In this document: positions 46,257 to 55,010 of the stretch, piece after piece
Position numbering within the stretch: position 1 is the first letter of the stretch
How the letters are laid out: every line of letters starts with the position of its first letter
NCBI RefSeq assembly: GCF_001426925.1
Contig: NZ_LMFR01000024.1
Coordinates: forward strand, 158,873 to 222,872
Direction: 5' to 3'
Source of the DNA: Microbacterium sp. Root53
GTDB lineage: Bacteria; Actinomycetota; Actinomycetes; Actinomycetales; Microbacteriaceae
Length of the DNA: 64,000 nucleotides
Program-made: the position numbers and the translations under genes
The notes under the pieces: generated by a model
Databases searched by the model: none
What the model saw: only the letters and a program-made list of their open reading frames with translations
Told to the model about the DNA's origin: nothing

Positions 46257-47189
46257 TCAGCTCGAGTCTCCCGGGCGCCATCCCCGCTCCAACAGGGCCT
46301 CCCTGACCAGGGAGACGGCGCGCGGCGCCGCGCCGCGCACGTGGTGCGCGAGGATGCGGACGTGGCGCCAGCCCGCCGCACGGATGGCCTCCCACCGATC
46401 CGCATCCCGGCGGAACTGCCCGACGTCCTCTGCGTGGACCCGGCCGTCGTACTCGGGGGCCACGCGATACCGGACATAGGCCTGATCGAGGCGCGCGATG
46501 TGCGTGCCGTGATCGTCGTAGATGTCGTGGTTCAGATCGGGCTCCGGAAGTCCGCCGCGCACGAGCACGAGGCGGAGGCGGGTCTCGCCGGGAGACTCCG
46601 CGCCCACCCGGGCGTGCCGGATCGCGCTTGCGAGGACGCCTCCGCGCAGGTCGCCCATGAGCCGCACCTCGTCTCGCAGCTCATCCAGCGTGGCGAGCCC
46701 GTTCGCCGGCAGGATCATGTGGTCGGCGGCGATGACGAGATCGTCGTGCGTCCAGGTCTGCGCCGCCTGTCGCCACGCCCGCACGGGCGACTCCACGCGC
46801 AGACCGGGCGCGCTCTCGCTCCATGCGGCCTCGCGCCTCTGCAGCCGGTGGCGTTCGATGCCCGCGATCCGGGGCGGGTAGTGGGGACGATGCGTCGCGA
46901 CGTGGATGGGGATCCGGCCGTCGAATCGCGGTGTGGGAACGCCGTGAAGCGCGAGTGCGGTCTCTCCGCTGTAGAACTGGTCCGGGCTCATCCGCGGTGC
47001 GTACTCGAGGCATCGCTCGAGAAGGGCCGTGGGCGCGTCGGCCGAGGCGCTCGTGCGCAGCCCGCGGTACGGCTGCGCCAGATCGCTCGCGCCCAGCCGC
47101 CGCGGGCTGACGCCGAGGCGCCGCGCCTCGGCGACCGAGAACGAGCCGGCCCTCAGTTCCGGCGGGAGCTGCGACGGGGTGCGTGCCAT
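46257..47189 (-). CDS. DUF559/AbiEi-like domain protein
   Basis: 310-residue protein: an N-terminal part resembling AbiEi-type antitoxin winged helices (SFSVAEARRLGVSPRRLGASDLAQPYRGL), and a C-terminal DUF559 endonuclease-like fold with the pattern APEYDGRVHAEDVGQFRRD, then EAIRAAGWRHVRIL, matching the PD-(D/E)XK-like core. No neighbouring toxin partner is seen. ATG 47189 has CAACGT 7 nt upstream. The gene is flanked by the two 51-nt inverted repeats. A defence or DNA-processing role is possible but unproven. Confidence 0.8.
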   Translation of the reverse strand: MARTPSQLPPELRAGSFSVAEARRLGVSPRRLGASDLAQPYRGLRTSASADAPTALLERCLEYAPRMSPDQFYSGETALALHGVPTPRFDGRIPIHVATHRPHYPPRIAGIERHRLQRREAAWSESAPGLRVESPVRAWRQAAQTWTHDDLVIAADHMILPANGLATLDELRDEVRLMGDLRGGVLASAIRHARVGAESPGETRLRLVLVRGGLPEPDLNHDIYDDHGTHIARLDQAYVRYRVAPEYDGRVHAEDVGQFRRDADRWEAIRAAGWRHVRILAHHVRGAAPRAVSLVREALLERGWRPGDSS

Positions 47190-47293
47190 GACACCACGTT
47201 GCGACCCGCACCGGTGCGGCCGGTGGCTCATCCGGCGCCCGCGGGACAACGCCACTCCGCCCGCCTGCTGGGGACGATGCCCCCGCGGTCCCG

Positions 47294-47344
47294 TGTCTCA
47301 CTTTCGCGCGGAATACGGGCGGGATTCCGCGCCGAAGTGAGACA
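47294..47344. repeat. 51-nt inverted-repeat element, copy 2
   Basis: 21-nt arms (47294-47314, 47324-47344) with two mismatches and a 9-nt loop, the same ends TGTCTCACTT/AAGTGAGACA and the same inner CGGAAT/ATTCCG as copy 1. It lies 30 bp past the stop of the S9 peptidase gene on the minus strand. Confidence 0.8.
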
Positions 47345-47374
47345 TGGATGGGGGCGCCGGACGCCCCCGCCGGG

Positions 47375-49540
47375 TCAGGCCTCGGCGACGCCGAGCACGT
47401 CGAGGAGCCATGCGAGCTGGAACGCCCGCTCGCGCCACGAGTTGTAGCGGCCGCTCACGCCGCCGTGGCCCGCGACCATCTCGCACTTGAACAGGGCGTC
47501 GGCGCCGACCTCGCGCAGGCGCGCGACCCACTTGGCGGGCTCGACGTAGAGCACGCGGGTGTCGTTGAGCGAGGTCATCGCGAGGATGCGCGGGTACGCC
47601 ACCCCCTCCCGCACGTTCTCGTACGGCGAGTACGACTTCATGTACTCGTACACCTCGCGGTCGTGCAGCGGGTCGCCCCACTCGTCCCACTCGATCACCG
47701 TGAGCGGGAGCGAGGGATCCAGGATGGTCGTGAGCGCGTCGACGAACGGCACGTCCGCGAGCACACCCGCGAACAGCTCGGGGGCGAGGTTCGCGACGGC
47801 GCCCATCAGCAGGCCGCCGGCCGAGCCGCCCTCGGCGACCATGCGCTGGGGGGTCGTGTATCCGCTCTCGACCAGGTGCCGCGCGACGTCGACGAAGTCG
47901 GTGAACGAGTTGCGCTTGGCGCCGAGCTTGCCGTCCTCGTACCACTGGCGGCCCATCTCGCCGCCGCCGCGCACGTGCGCGACCGCGAACACCACGCCGC
48001 GGTCGAGCTCCGACAGCCGGGCGACCGAGAACGACGGGTCGATCGAGTGCTCGTACGACCCGTACCCGTACAGGTGCACCGGGCGGATGCCCGCGCCGGG
48101 CTCGCCGAACGAGCGCTTCCACACGAGCGACACCGGGATGCGGGTGCCGTCCTGGGCGGGCGCCCACAGGCGCGCCTGCCCGTAGTCGGCCGGGTCGTAG
48201 CCGCCCAGCACCTCGACCTGGCGCCGCAGGATGAGCTCGCCCGGCTCGCCGTCGCGCAGGAGGCCCGGATCGGCATCGGGCAGGACGTACTCGAACACCG
48301 ATCCCGGCGTCGTGAACGAGCCGTATCCGATCCGCAGCACGGGCGGCGCCCACTCCGGGTTGGAGCCGAAGCCGGCGGCGTACAGCGGCTCGTCGAACGA
48401 GATCTCGGTGAGCGCGTGCGTGCGGTAGTCCAGCAGCGCCACGCGGGGGAGCCCCTCGCGCCGGTACTCGACGACCGCGAAGTCGCGGAAGCAGTCGACG
48501 TCGAGCAGGCGGCGGCCCGGCTCGTGCGGGAGCACGGTCTCCACGACGTCCGGCGCGCCGACGCGGGCGCGCACCAGCTCGAAGTCCAGCGCGCCGTCGT
48601 TGTGCAGGATGTAGAGCCAGTCCTCGCCGTCGATCACCGCATGGTCGACGCCGTACTCGACGCCCTCCCGGCGCGGCCACACCAGCCGCGGCCGGGCCTC
48701 GGGGTCGGTCGCCACGGTCGCGGCGTCGAGCATGGCGACCTCGCTCGTCACGCTCGAGCCGGACTCGACGATCAGGAACCGGTCGCTGCGGGTCACCCCG
48801 GCGCCGACCCAGAAGCGCTCGTCGTCGTCGCGGTAGATCTCGCGGTCCTCGTCGCGGCCGGCCCGGCCCACCGGATGCAGCCACACGCGGTCGGGGCGCC
48901 ACGCGTCGTCGACCGTCGTGTAGACGATGTGCGTGCCGTCCGGCAGGAAGTGCGAGCCCGAGAACGTCCCCTCCAGCACGTCCGGGAGGACCTCGCCCGT
49001 GACGAGGTCCTTCACGCGCACGGTGTACCGCTCGTCGCCCGCGAGGTCGACGCCCCACAGCATGCGGGTGCCGTCGTTGGAGACGTCGAACGACCCGAGC
49101 GAGAAGAACTCGTGGCCCTCGGCCTCCACGTTGGCGTCGAGCAGCACCTGCTCGCCCGGCACCTCCACCTCGGGGCTGAGCACCGGGGGAGTCCAGTCGT
49201 CCGGCCCGGCGATCGGCGCCCGGCACTGGATGCCGTACTGCTTCCCCTCGATCGTGCGGCCGTAGTACCACCAGTCGCCGCGCCGGCTCGGCAGGCTCAG
49301 GTCGGTCTCGCGCACGCGCCCCTTGATCTCCTGGAAGATCCGCTCCCGCAGCGGCTCGAGGTGCGCGAGCGCCGCGTCCGTGTGGGCGTTCTCGGCCTCG
49401 AGGTGCGCGATCACCTCGGGGTCGTCCTTGGCGCGCAGCCAGTCGTAGGGGTCCTCGAACGTGTCGCCGTGGTGCGTGCGCGCCTGGGGGCGGCGGGCCG
49501 GCTGCGGCGGGGTGGAGGCGGCGGGATCGGTCGGGCTCAC
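47375..49540 (-). CDS. S9 family prolyl oligopeptidase (oligopeptidase B-like)
   Basis: 721-residue serine peptidase. The N-terminal beta-propeller covers about 70-420. The C-terminal alpha/beta-hydrolase has the nucleophile in EGGSAGGLLMGA, the acid in NDTRVLY and the histidine in AGHGGVSGR. The fit to oligopeptidase B (cleaving after basic residues) is by similarity; the GRQWYEDGKLGAKRNSFTDF block is typical. GTG 49540 has TAGCGT 7 nt upstream. It is divergent from the phosphate transporter. Confidence 0.93.
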   Translation of the reverse strand: MSPTDPAASTPPQPARRPQARTHHGDTFEDPYDWLRAKDDPEVIAHLEAENAHTDAALAHLEPLRERIFQEIKGRVRETDLSLPSRRGDWWYYGRTIEGKQYGIQCRAPIAGPDDWTPPVLSPEVEVPGEQVLLDANVEAEGHEFFSLGSFDVSNDGTRMLWGVDLAGDERYTVRVKDLVTGEVLPDVLEGTFSGSHFLPDGTHIVYTTVDDAWRPDRVWLHPVGRAGRDEDREIYRDDDERFWVGAGVTRSDRFLIVESGSSVTSEVAMLDAATVATDPEARPRLVWPRREGVEYGVDHAVIDGEDWLYILHNDGALDFELVRARVGAPDVVETVLPHEPGRRLLDVDCFRDFAVVEYRREGLPRVALLDYRTHALTEISFDEPLYAAGFGSNPEWAPPVLRIGYGSFTTPGSVFEYVLPDADPGLLRDGEPGELILRRQVEVLGGYDPADYGQARLWAPAQDGTRIPVSLVWKRSFGEPGAGIRPVHLYGYGSYEHSIDPSFSVARLSELDRGVVFAVAHVRGGGEMGRQWYEDGKLGAKRNSFTDFVDVARHLVESGYTTPQRMVAEGGSAGGLLMGAVANLAPELFAGVLADVPFVDALTTILDPSLPLTVIEWDEWGDPLHDREVYEYMKSYSPYENVREGVAYPRILAMTSLNDTRVLYVEPAKWVARLREVGADALFKCEMVAGHGGVSGRYNSWRERAFQLAWLLDVLGVAEA

Positions 49541-49655
49541 CCGACAACGCTATCCGCCGGGGCCGCCCTGTTCGATCGCACGTGCGCGGATGCTCCGCGC
49601 GGTTTGACCGCCCCGGCCGCGGATGCGAGGATCGGTGACGGTCTGGTTGCCAGAC

Positions 49656-49673
49656 GCTGAACACCCGGTGAAC
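49656..49673 (-). promoter_or_regulatory. PHO-box-like direct repeat upstream of the phosphate transporter
   Basis: On the minus strand, GTTCACC (49673-49667) and GTTCAGC (49662-49656) are spaced 11 bp apart, as in the Streptomyces PhoP box made of 11-bp units with GTTCACC cores. It lies about 62 bp before the GTG of the Pit-type phosphate transporter. The match is partial and only two units are seen. Confidence 0.5.
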
Positions 49674-49734
49674 TCTTCGTTCGCCCCCCGCCGCTCTCGG
49701 CGGAGGCATCCCCTGCGTATCCGGAAGGCGGACG

Positions 49735-50976
49735 GTGGAAACCGCAGCCCTCATCGTGGTGCTGGTCATCGCGCTCGCACTCTTCTTCGACTTCACCAAC
49801 GGCTTCCACGACACCGCCAACGCGATGGCCACGCCCATCGCGACCGGCGCGCTGAAGCCCAAGGCCGCCGTCACGCTCGCCGCGATCCTGAACCTCGTCG
49901 GCGCCTTCCTGTCGACCGAGGTGGCCAAGACCATCTCCGGCGGCATGATCCGCGAGGAGGAGATCGCCGGCGACGTGTTCCCCTCGCTGATCTTCGCGGG
50001 CCTGATCGGCGCCATCACATGGAACATGCTGACCTGGCTGCTCGGCCTTCCCTCGAGCTCGTCGCACGCGCTGTTCGGCGGCCTGATCGGCGCCACGCTC
50101 GTCGGCTTCGGCCTGGCCGGGATCGACTTCGGCGTCGTGATGTCCAAGGTCGTGCTGCCCGCGCTGCTGGCCCCGCTCACGGCCGGGATCATCGCGTTCG
50201 CGCTGACGAAGGTCGCGTACGCCGTGACGCGGCGCTACGACGGCAAGCCGGACGGCCGGGCCGGGTTCCGGTGGGGCCAGATCTTCACGTCCTCGCTGGT
50301 CGCGCTCGCGCACGGCACGAACGACGCGCAGAAGACCATGGGCGTCATCACGCTCGCGATGATCGCGGCCGGATGGCAGTCCGCCGAGCACCACGAGCCC
50401 CAGCTCTGGGTCATCGTCTCGGCGGCCGCCGCGATCGCGCTCGGCACCTACGTGGGCGGATGGCGCATCATCCGGACGCTCGGCAAGGGCCTCACCGACG
50501 TCAAGCCCGCGCAGGGCTTCGCGGCCGAGACGTCCACCGCGGCGACGATCCTCGCCTCGAGCCACCTCGGCTTCGCGCTGTCGACCACGCAGGTCGCCTC
50601 CGGCTCCGTCATCGGCTCCGGCCTCGGGCGGCGCGGCTCGGAGGTCCGGTGGCGCACGGTCGGCCGGATCATGGTGGGCTGGCTGCTCACGCTCCCCGCC
50701 GCCGGGGCCGTCGGCGCGCTCGCCGCCCTCGTCGTGGTGTGGACCCAGGCGGCCGGCCTGGGCGTGGTCGGCGTCGCGATCGATGCGCTGCTCGCGATCG
50801 CGATCATCGCCTACCTGTATCTGCGCTCGCGCCGCGACGAGGTCCACGCCGGCAACGCCATGAGCGAGGTCGCCGAGTCCGGGCTCGCGGTCAAGGTCGA
50901 CGAGAACCCGCCGCCCACGCCCCGGCAGCGCCGCAGGCTCGCGCAGCGCCAGGCCGAGAAGGAGCCGAAGAAGTGA
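49735..50976 (+). CDS. Inorganic phosphate transporter (PiT family)
   Basis: 413-residue low-affinity phosphate:cation symporter, with the two PiT signatures DFTNGFHDTANAMATPIATGALK in the first 45 residues and HGTNDAQKTMGVI near 200, and about ten helices. The C-terminal tail is charged. GTG 49735 follows GGAAGG. The stop overlaps the following small membrane gene (GTGA). The PHO-box-like repeats upstream suggest phosphate control. Confidence 0.93.
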   Translation: METAALIVVLVIALALFFDFTNGFHDTANAMATPIATGALKPKAAVTLAAILNLVGAFLSTEVAKTISGGMIREEEIAGDVFPSLIFAGLIGAITWNMLTWLLGLPSSSSHALFGGLIGATLVGFGLAGIDFGVVMSKVVLPALLAPLTAGIIAFALTKVAYAVTRRYDGKPDGRAGFRWGQIFTSSLVALAHGTNDAQKTMGVITLAMIAAGWQSAEHHEPQLWVIVSAAAAIALGTYVGGWRIIRTLGKGLTDVKPAQGFAAETSTAATILASSHLGFALSTTQVASGSVIGSGLGRRGSEVRWRTVGRIMVGWLLTLPAAGAVGALAALVVVWTQAAGLGVVGVAIDALLAIAIIAYLYLRSRRDEVHAGNAMSEVAESGLAVKVDENPPPTPRQRRRLAQRQAEKEPKK

Positions 50977-51299
50977 CCATCGACTGGCTCGCGTTCCTCC
51001 AGGTGTTCCTCGCCGCGCTGACGGCCGGCGTGCTCGTCGTGGGGTTCTACGCGCTCGGACTGCGGCTGCTGGCGCGCAGCGGCCGGATCCCCGTGGCGCT
51101 TCCCGCGACCTTCACGGACGCGATCACGGTGCTCTCTCCCAAGCAGATCAAGCGGGCCGAGAAGTCGGCCGCGAAGGCGGCGGCGAAGAGCCCGCTGACC
51201 GAGGGCGCCAAGCGCCTGTCGCTCATCGGCGCGTTCGCGTGCTTCGCGGTGTGCGCCCTGGCGGTGGGGTCGGGCATCCTGCTCATCGTGCTCGGCTGA
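50973..51299 (+). CDS. Small membrane protein coupled to the Pit transporter
   Basis: 108-residue protein with two predicted helices (about 8-30 and 82-104) separated by a lysine-rich region (SPKQIKRAEKSAAKAAAKSP). Its GTG overlaps the Pit stop codon by four bases, so it is translationally coupled; similar proteins accompany Pit in actinobacteria. Function is unknown, perhaps an accessory subunit. Confidence 0.75.
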   Translation: MTIDWLAFLQVFLAALTAGVLVVGFYALGLRLLARSGRIPVALPATFTDAITVLSPKQIKRAEKSAAKAAAKSPLTEGAKRLSLIGAFACFAVCALAVGSGILLIVLG

Positions 51300-51351
51300 G
51301 GGCGGCCCGCAGCCGCGCGCTCTCGTCGCCGGCCGTCGCTAGGCTCGCCTC

Positions 51352-52263
51352 ATGCAGTTCGGTCAGTATGCGCCCGCTCGCCGGACGATCGTCCACCTGA
51401 GCGACACGCACCTGCTCGCGGGGAACGCGCCGCTCGGCGGGCGCTACGACACCGAGGCGAATCTGATGCGCACCCTCGCCCGCGTCGAGCAGCTCACGGC
51501 CGACGGCGCCGTGCGACCCGACGCGCTCGTCTTCACGGGCGATCTCACCGACCTCGGCGAGCCGGGCGCGTACGCGCGGCTGCGCGAGCTCGTCGAACCG
51601 GTCGCCGCGCGGATCGGCGCGCCGGTCGTCTGGGTCGCGGGCAACCACGACGAGCGTCCGGAGCTGCGGCGGGATCTGCTCGGCCTGCCTGCCGGCCAGG
51701 AGCCCGTGACGGGCGTGTGGGATCTCGGCGGGCTGCGGCTCATCGCGCTCGACACCTCGGTGCCCGGCTGGCACCACGGCGAGATCGACGCGGCGCAGCG
51801 CGAGTGGCTGCGGGCCCAGCTGGAGGCTCCCGCTCCGCTGGGCACGATCCTCGCCCTGCACCACCCGCCGCTGCCGAGCCACGTGCCGCTGTTCGACATC
51901 CTGGAGCTGCGCGACCAGCCGGCGCTGGCCGAGGTCCTCGCCGGCAGCGACGTCCGCGCCATCCTGGCGGGGCACCTGCACTACTCGATGAGCGGCACGT
52001 TCGCGGGCATCCCGGTGAGCGTGGCGTCGGCGTCCTGCTACACGATGGACGTCGCGCTGCCGCCCACGCGCGTGAACGGCATGGACGCGGGCCAGACGTT
52101 CCACCTCGTGCACGTGTACGACGAGACCGTCACCCACACGGTCGTGCCGGTCGACGCGGACGACGCCGCCGCGTTCTTCGGGCCCGAGTGGTACGACCGG
52201 ATCGCGCGGATGACGCGCGAGCAGCGGCTCGAGCTCTTCTCGCGCAAGCCCCCGCGCGGCTGA
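51352..52263 (+). CDS. Metallophosphoesterase (CpdA-like)
   Basis: 303-residue calcineurin-like phosphodiesterase with the complete set of metal motifs: LSDTHLL, TGDLTDLGE, GNHDER, LHHPPLP and AGHLHYSM. Members such as CpdA hydrolyse cyclic AMP; the substrate here is not shown. ATG 51352 has TAGGCT (51340-51345) 7 nt upstream. It precedes the aspartase gene by 87 bp. Confidence 0.88.
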   Translation: MQFGQYAPARRTIVHLSDTHLLAGNAPLGGRYDTEANLMRTLARVEQLTADGAVRPDALVFTGDLTDLGEPGAYARLRELVEPVAARIGAPVVWVAGNHDERPELRRDLLGLPAGQEPVTGVWDLGGLRLIALDTSVPGWHHGEIDAAQREWLRAQLEAPAPLGTILALHHPPLPSHVPLFDILELRDQPALAEVLAGSDVRAILAGHLHYSMSGTFAGIPVSVASASCYTMDVALPPTRVNGMDAGQTFHLVHVYDETVTHTVVPVDADDAAAFFGPEWYDRIARMTREQRLELFSRKPPRG

Positions 52264-52350
52264 GGCGGGCGCGCCTCGCCGCGCGTAGGCTCGGTGACGA
52301 CCCCCGCACCACCGGCGGCTTCGCATCGCCGCGATACCTGAGGACCAGTC

Positions 52351-53829
52351 ATGGCCGACACCACTTCCGCGCGCTCGACGGCGAGCGCGACCCGCACCGA
52401 GACCGACTCGCTGGGATCGATGGAGATCCCCGCCGACGTCTACTGGGGCATCCACACCGCACGGGCCGTCGAGAACTTCGACATCTCCAAGCGCCCGATC
52501 TCGGTCTACCCCGAGTTCGTCGTGGCGCTCGCGATGGTCAAGCAGGCCGCCGCGCGCGCCAACCGCGAGATCGGCGTGCTCTCGCCCGCCAAGGCCGACC
52601 TGATCGACCAGGCCGCGCAGCGCGTGATCGACGGCGAGTTCCACGACCAGTTCGTGGTGGGCGTCATCCAGGGCGGCGCCGGCACGTCGACCAACATGAA
52701 CGCGAACGAGGTCATCACCAACATCGCGCTCGAGATCGCCGGACGCGAGAAGGGCGACTACGCGTACCTCTCGCCGATCGACCACACCAACCGCAGCCAG
52801 TCGACCAACGACGTGTACCCGACGGCGATCAAGCTGGGGCTGTCGCTCGTCCACGTGTCGCTGCTCGAGGAGCTCGATCTGCTGCGGCGCGCCTTCCTCG
52901 CGAAGGCGAACGAGTTCCACGACGTGCTCAAGGTCGGGCGCACGCAGCTGCAGGACGCCGTCCCGATGACGCTCGGGCAGGAGTTCCACGGCTTCGCCAC
53001 GACGCTGGGGGAGGACCACCAGCGGCTCACCGAGAACGCGTCGCTGCTGACCGAGATCAACCTGGGCGCAACCGCGATCGGCACCGGCGTGACCGCGCCG
53101 CGCGGCTACGCGGAGTCGGCGCGCAAGCATCTGGCCGACATCTCGGGCCTGCCTCTGACCACGGCGACGGACCTGGTCGAGGCCACGAGCGACACCGGCG
53201 CGTTCATGTCGTTCTCCTCGTCGCTCAAGCGCAACGCCATGAAGCTGTCGAAGATCTGCAACGACCTGCGGCTGCTGTCGTCCGGCCCCCAGGCCGGGTT
53301 CGGCGAGATCAACCTGCCGCCGCGCCAGGCCGGATCGAGCATCATGCCCGGCAAGGTCAACCCGGTCATCCCGGAGGTCGTGAACCAGGTCGCGTTCTCG
53401 GTCGCGGGCGCGGACATGACCGTGACCATGGCGGTGGAGTCGGGTCAGCTGCAGCTGAACGCGTTCGAGCCCGTGATCGCGCACTCGATCCTGCAGTCCA
53501 TCATCTGGATGCGGCAGGCGATGCGCACGCTGCGGGTGAACTGCGTCGACGGCATCACGGCGAACCGCGAGCGCCTCGGGGCGATGGTGGGGTCGTCGGT
53601 CGGCGTCGTGACCGCGCTGACGCCGTTCATCGGCTACGCCGCGGCGGCCGCGCTCGCGAAGGCCGCGCTGCTCACGAACCGGAACGTGGCGGACCTGGTC
53701 GTCGAGGCGGGCCTGATGGACCGCGAGGAGGTCGAGAAGCAGCTGTCGCCCATGCGCCTGTCGGGAATCGAGGCGATCACGGCCGCCGTACCGGTCGTCG
53801 CGCCCGAGGACCTGCCGACCACGAACTGA
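52351..53829 (+). CDS. aspA: Aspartate ammonia-lyase
   Basis: 492-residue class II fumarase/aspartase-superfamily enzyme that deaminates aspartate to fumarate. The signature GSSIMPGKVNPVIPE, with IPE where fumarases have other residues, and SLGSMEIPADVYWGIHTARAVENF indicate aspartase rather than fumarase. The TNMNANEVI loop is present. A class II fumarase remains possible. The N-terminal 20 residues are a Ser/Thr-rich extension. A bidirectional hairpin follows at 53839. Confidence 0.88.
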   Translation: MADTTSARSTASATRTETDSLGSMEIPADVYWGIHTARAVENFDISKRPISVYPEFVVALAMVKQAAARANREIGVLSPAKADLIDQAAQRVIDGEFHDQFVVGVIQGGAGTSTNMNANEVITNIALEIAGREKGDYAYLSPIDHTNRSQSTNDVYPTAIKLGLSLVHVSLLEELDLLRRAFLAKANEFHDVLKVGRTQLQDAVPMTLGQEFHGFATTLGEDHQRLTENASLLTEINLGATAIGTGVTAPRGYAESARKHLADISGLPLTTATDLVEATSDTGAFMSFSSSLKRNAMKLSKICNDLRLLSSGPQAGFGEINLPPRQAGSSIMPGKVNPVIPEVVNQVAFSVAGADMTVTMAVESGQLQLNAFEPVIAHSILQSIIWMRQAMRTLRVNCVDGITANRERLGAMVGSSVGVVTALTPFIGYAAAAALAKAALLTNRNVADLVVEAGLMDREEVEKQLSPMRLSGIEAITAAVPVVAPEDLPTTN

Positions 53830-53838
53830 GCCTGCGCC

Positions 53839-53876
53839 CGCGAGGGCCCCGCAGCGGACGCTGCGGGGCCCTCGCG
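53839..53876 (+). terminator. Terminator after aspA
   Basis: Perfect 17-bp stem (53839-53855 with 53860-53876) and a 4-nt loop, 9 bp after the aspA stop. Confidence 0.8.
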
Positions 53877-53930
53877 CGTTTCGGGGTCCCACGCGGCGGG
53901 AGAGTGGTCTAGCCCAATCTCTCGGTCGGG

Positions 53931-54074
53931 TAGGATATTGAAATACGTCGTCACACGATTGGGGCCGCCCGGAGGGGTCGGCCTACCGTGTGGGGCGGTG
54001 GCCTCCGCACCCCCGGGCGGACGTCACAGCAGTGCTCGTCCCTCCGCCCGCACGCTCTCCCCCGAGGTCACACA
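53931..54074 (+). ncRNA. Possible structured 5' leader of metF
   Basis: A TAGGAT -10 at 53931-53936 predicts a transcript from about 53943, giving a leader of about 130 nt with nested hairpins (CACACG...CGTGTG around 53953-53995, then GC-rich stems). It does not match the known SAM-IV, SAH or cobalamin riboswitch cores that I know. It may be a new regulatory RNA, or simply GC-rich sequence. Confidence 0.35.
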
Positions 54075-54986
54075 ATGTCGCAGGCCCCGCACCTCCCGCC
54101 CCCCGTCTCATTCGAGATCACGCCCGCGCGACGCACCGAGGATGCGCCCGAGGTGGAGCGCGCGGCGAGCGCGCTCGCCGCCGCCGCGCCGTCGTTCATC
54201 TCGGTGCGCACCGGCGCCGCGGGGGTGTGCCAGGAGCGATCGCTCGCGCTCCTGCGGCACGTCCGCGACACGGCCGGGGCGCGGCCCGTCGGCCACATCA
54301 CCGGGGGCGGCCTCGCGCGGGCCGAGCTCACGGAGCGCATCGAGGCCCACCTCGCCGCCGGTGTCCGCGACTTCCTCGCCGTGCGCGGCGACGCGCCCCG
54401 CGCGGTGCGCGCGCGGCCGGGGATCGAGACCCCGGCGGCCATCCGGCTGCTGCGCCGGATCGCCGCGGCGCAGGGCCTCGAGGTCACGGTCGGCGTCGCG
54501 GCGCACCCGCACGGCAAGGCCGGCGTCACCGACTCGCACGGGGACGTGGCGGCGCTGCTCGCCAAGCAGGCGGCCGGGGCCGCCTTCGCCCTCACGCAGG
54601 TCGTCTTCGACGCGGCCTCGTACGCGTGCTACGTGGCGCGGGCGCGACGGGCGGGCGTGACGATCCCCGTCATCCCGGGCATCATGCCGATCGCGTCTCC
54701 CGCGCGCCTGCGCCGGATCACGGCGCTCACGGGCGTGCAGGCGCCCGTCGCGCAGGTGCTCGAGCTCGAGAACGAGCAGGACCCGCGCCGCTGGGAGGAG
54801 ATCGCGGTCGCGCGAGCCGTGCGGCTGGGGCGCGATCTGCTCGACGCGGGGGCACCCGCGCTGCACGTGTACTCGCTCAACCGGCCCGAGACCGCGCTCG
54901 CCGTGGCGGCGGGACTGCGCGGCGAGACGGACGCCGCGATCCGGGAGGCCGCAATCCGGGACCCGAGGGCCGCGCTGGTCGCCTGA
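54075..54986 (+). CDS. metF: Methylenetetrahydrofolate reductase
   Basis: 303-residue flavoenzyme reducing 5,10-methylene-THF to 5-methyl-THF for methionine synthesis. The TIM-barrel signs are SFEITPAR at the start, HITGGGLARAELTERIEA, DFLAVRGDAPR, AHPHGKAG, FALTQVVFDA and IPGIMPIASPARL. ATG 54075 has GAGG 9 nt upstream. No methionine genes are nearby; the leader described above is the only regulatory hint. It converges on the FAH-family gene with a 24-bp gap. Confidence 0.94.
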   Translation: MSQAPHLPPPVSFEITPARRTEDAPEVERAASALAAAAPSFISVRTGAAGVCQERSLALLRHVRDTAGARPVGHITGGGLARAELTERIEAHLAAGVRDFLAVRGDAPRAVRARPGIETPAAIRLLRRIAAAQGLEVTVGVAAHPHGKAGVTDSHGDVAALLAKQAAGAAFALTQVVFDAASYACYVARARRAGVTIPVIPGIMPIASPARLRRITALTGVQAPVAQVLELENEQDPRRWEEIAVARAVRLGRDLLDAGAPALHVYSLNRPETALAVAAGLRGETDAAIREAAIRDPRAALVA

Positions 54987-55010
54987 GCGGCGCGGACCGC
55001 GCGCCGCGCG

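Noticed and set aside
46257..47189. Active AbiE-type toxin-antitoxin pair
   Set aside because: No adjacent toxin gene is seen; only the DUF559/AbiEi-like protein is present.
53938..54074. Leader peptide or known SAM riboswitch before metF
   Set aside because: No short peptide with tandem Met codons, and the core does not fit the riboswitch classes that I know.
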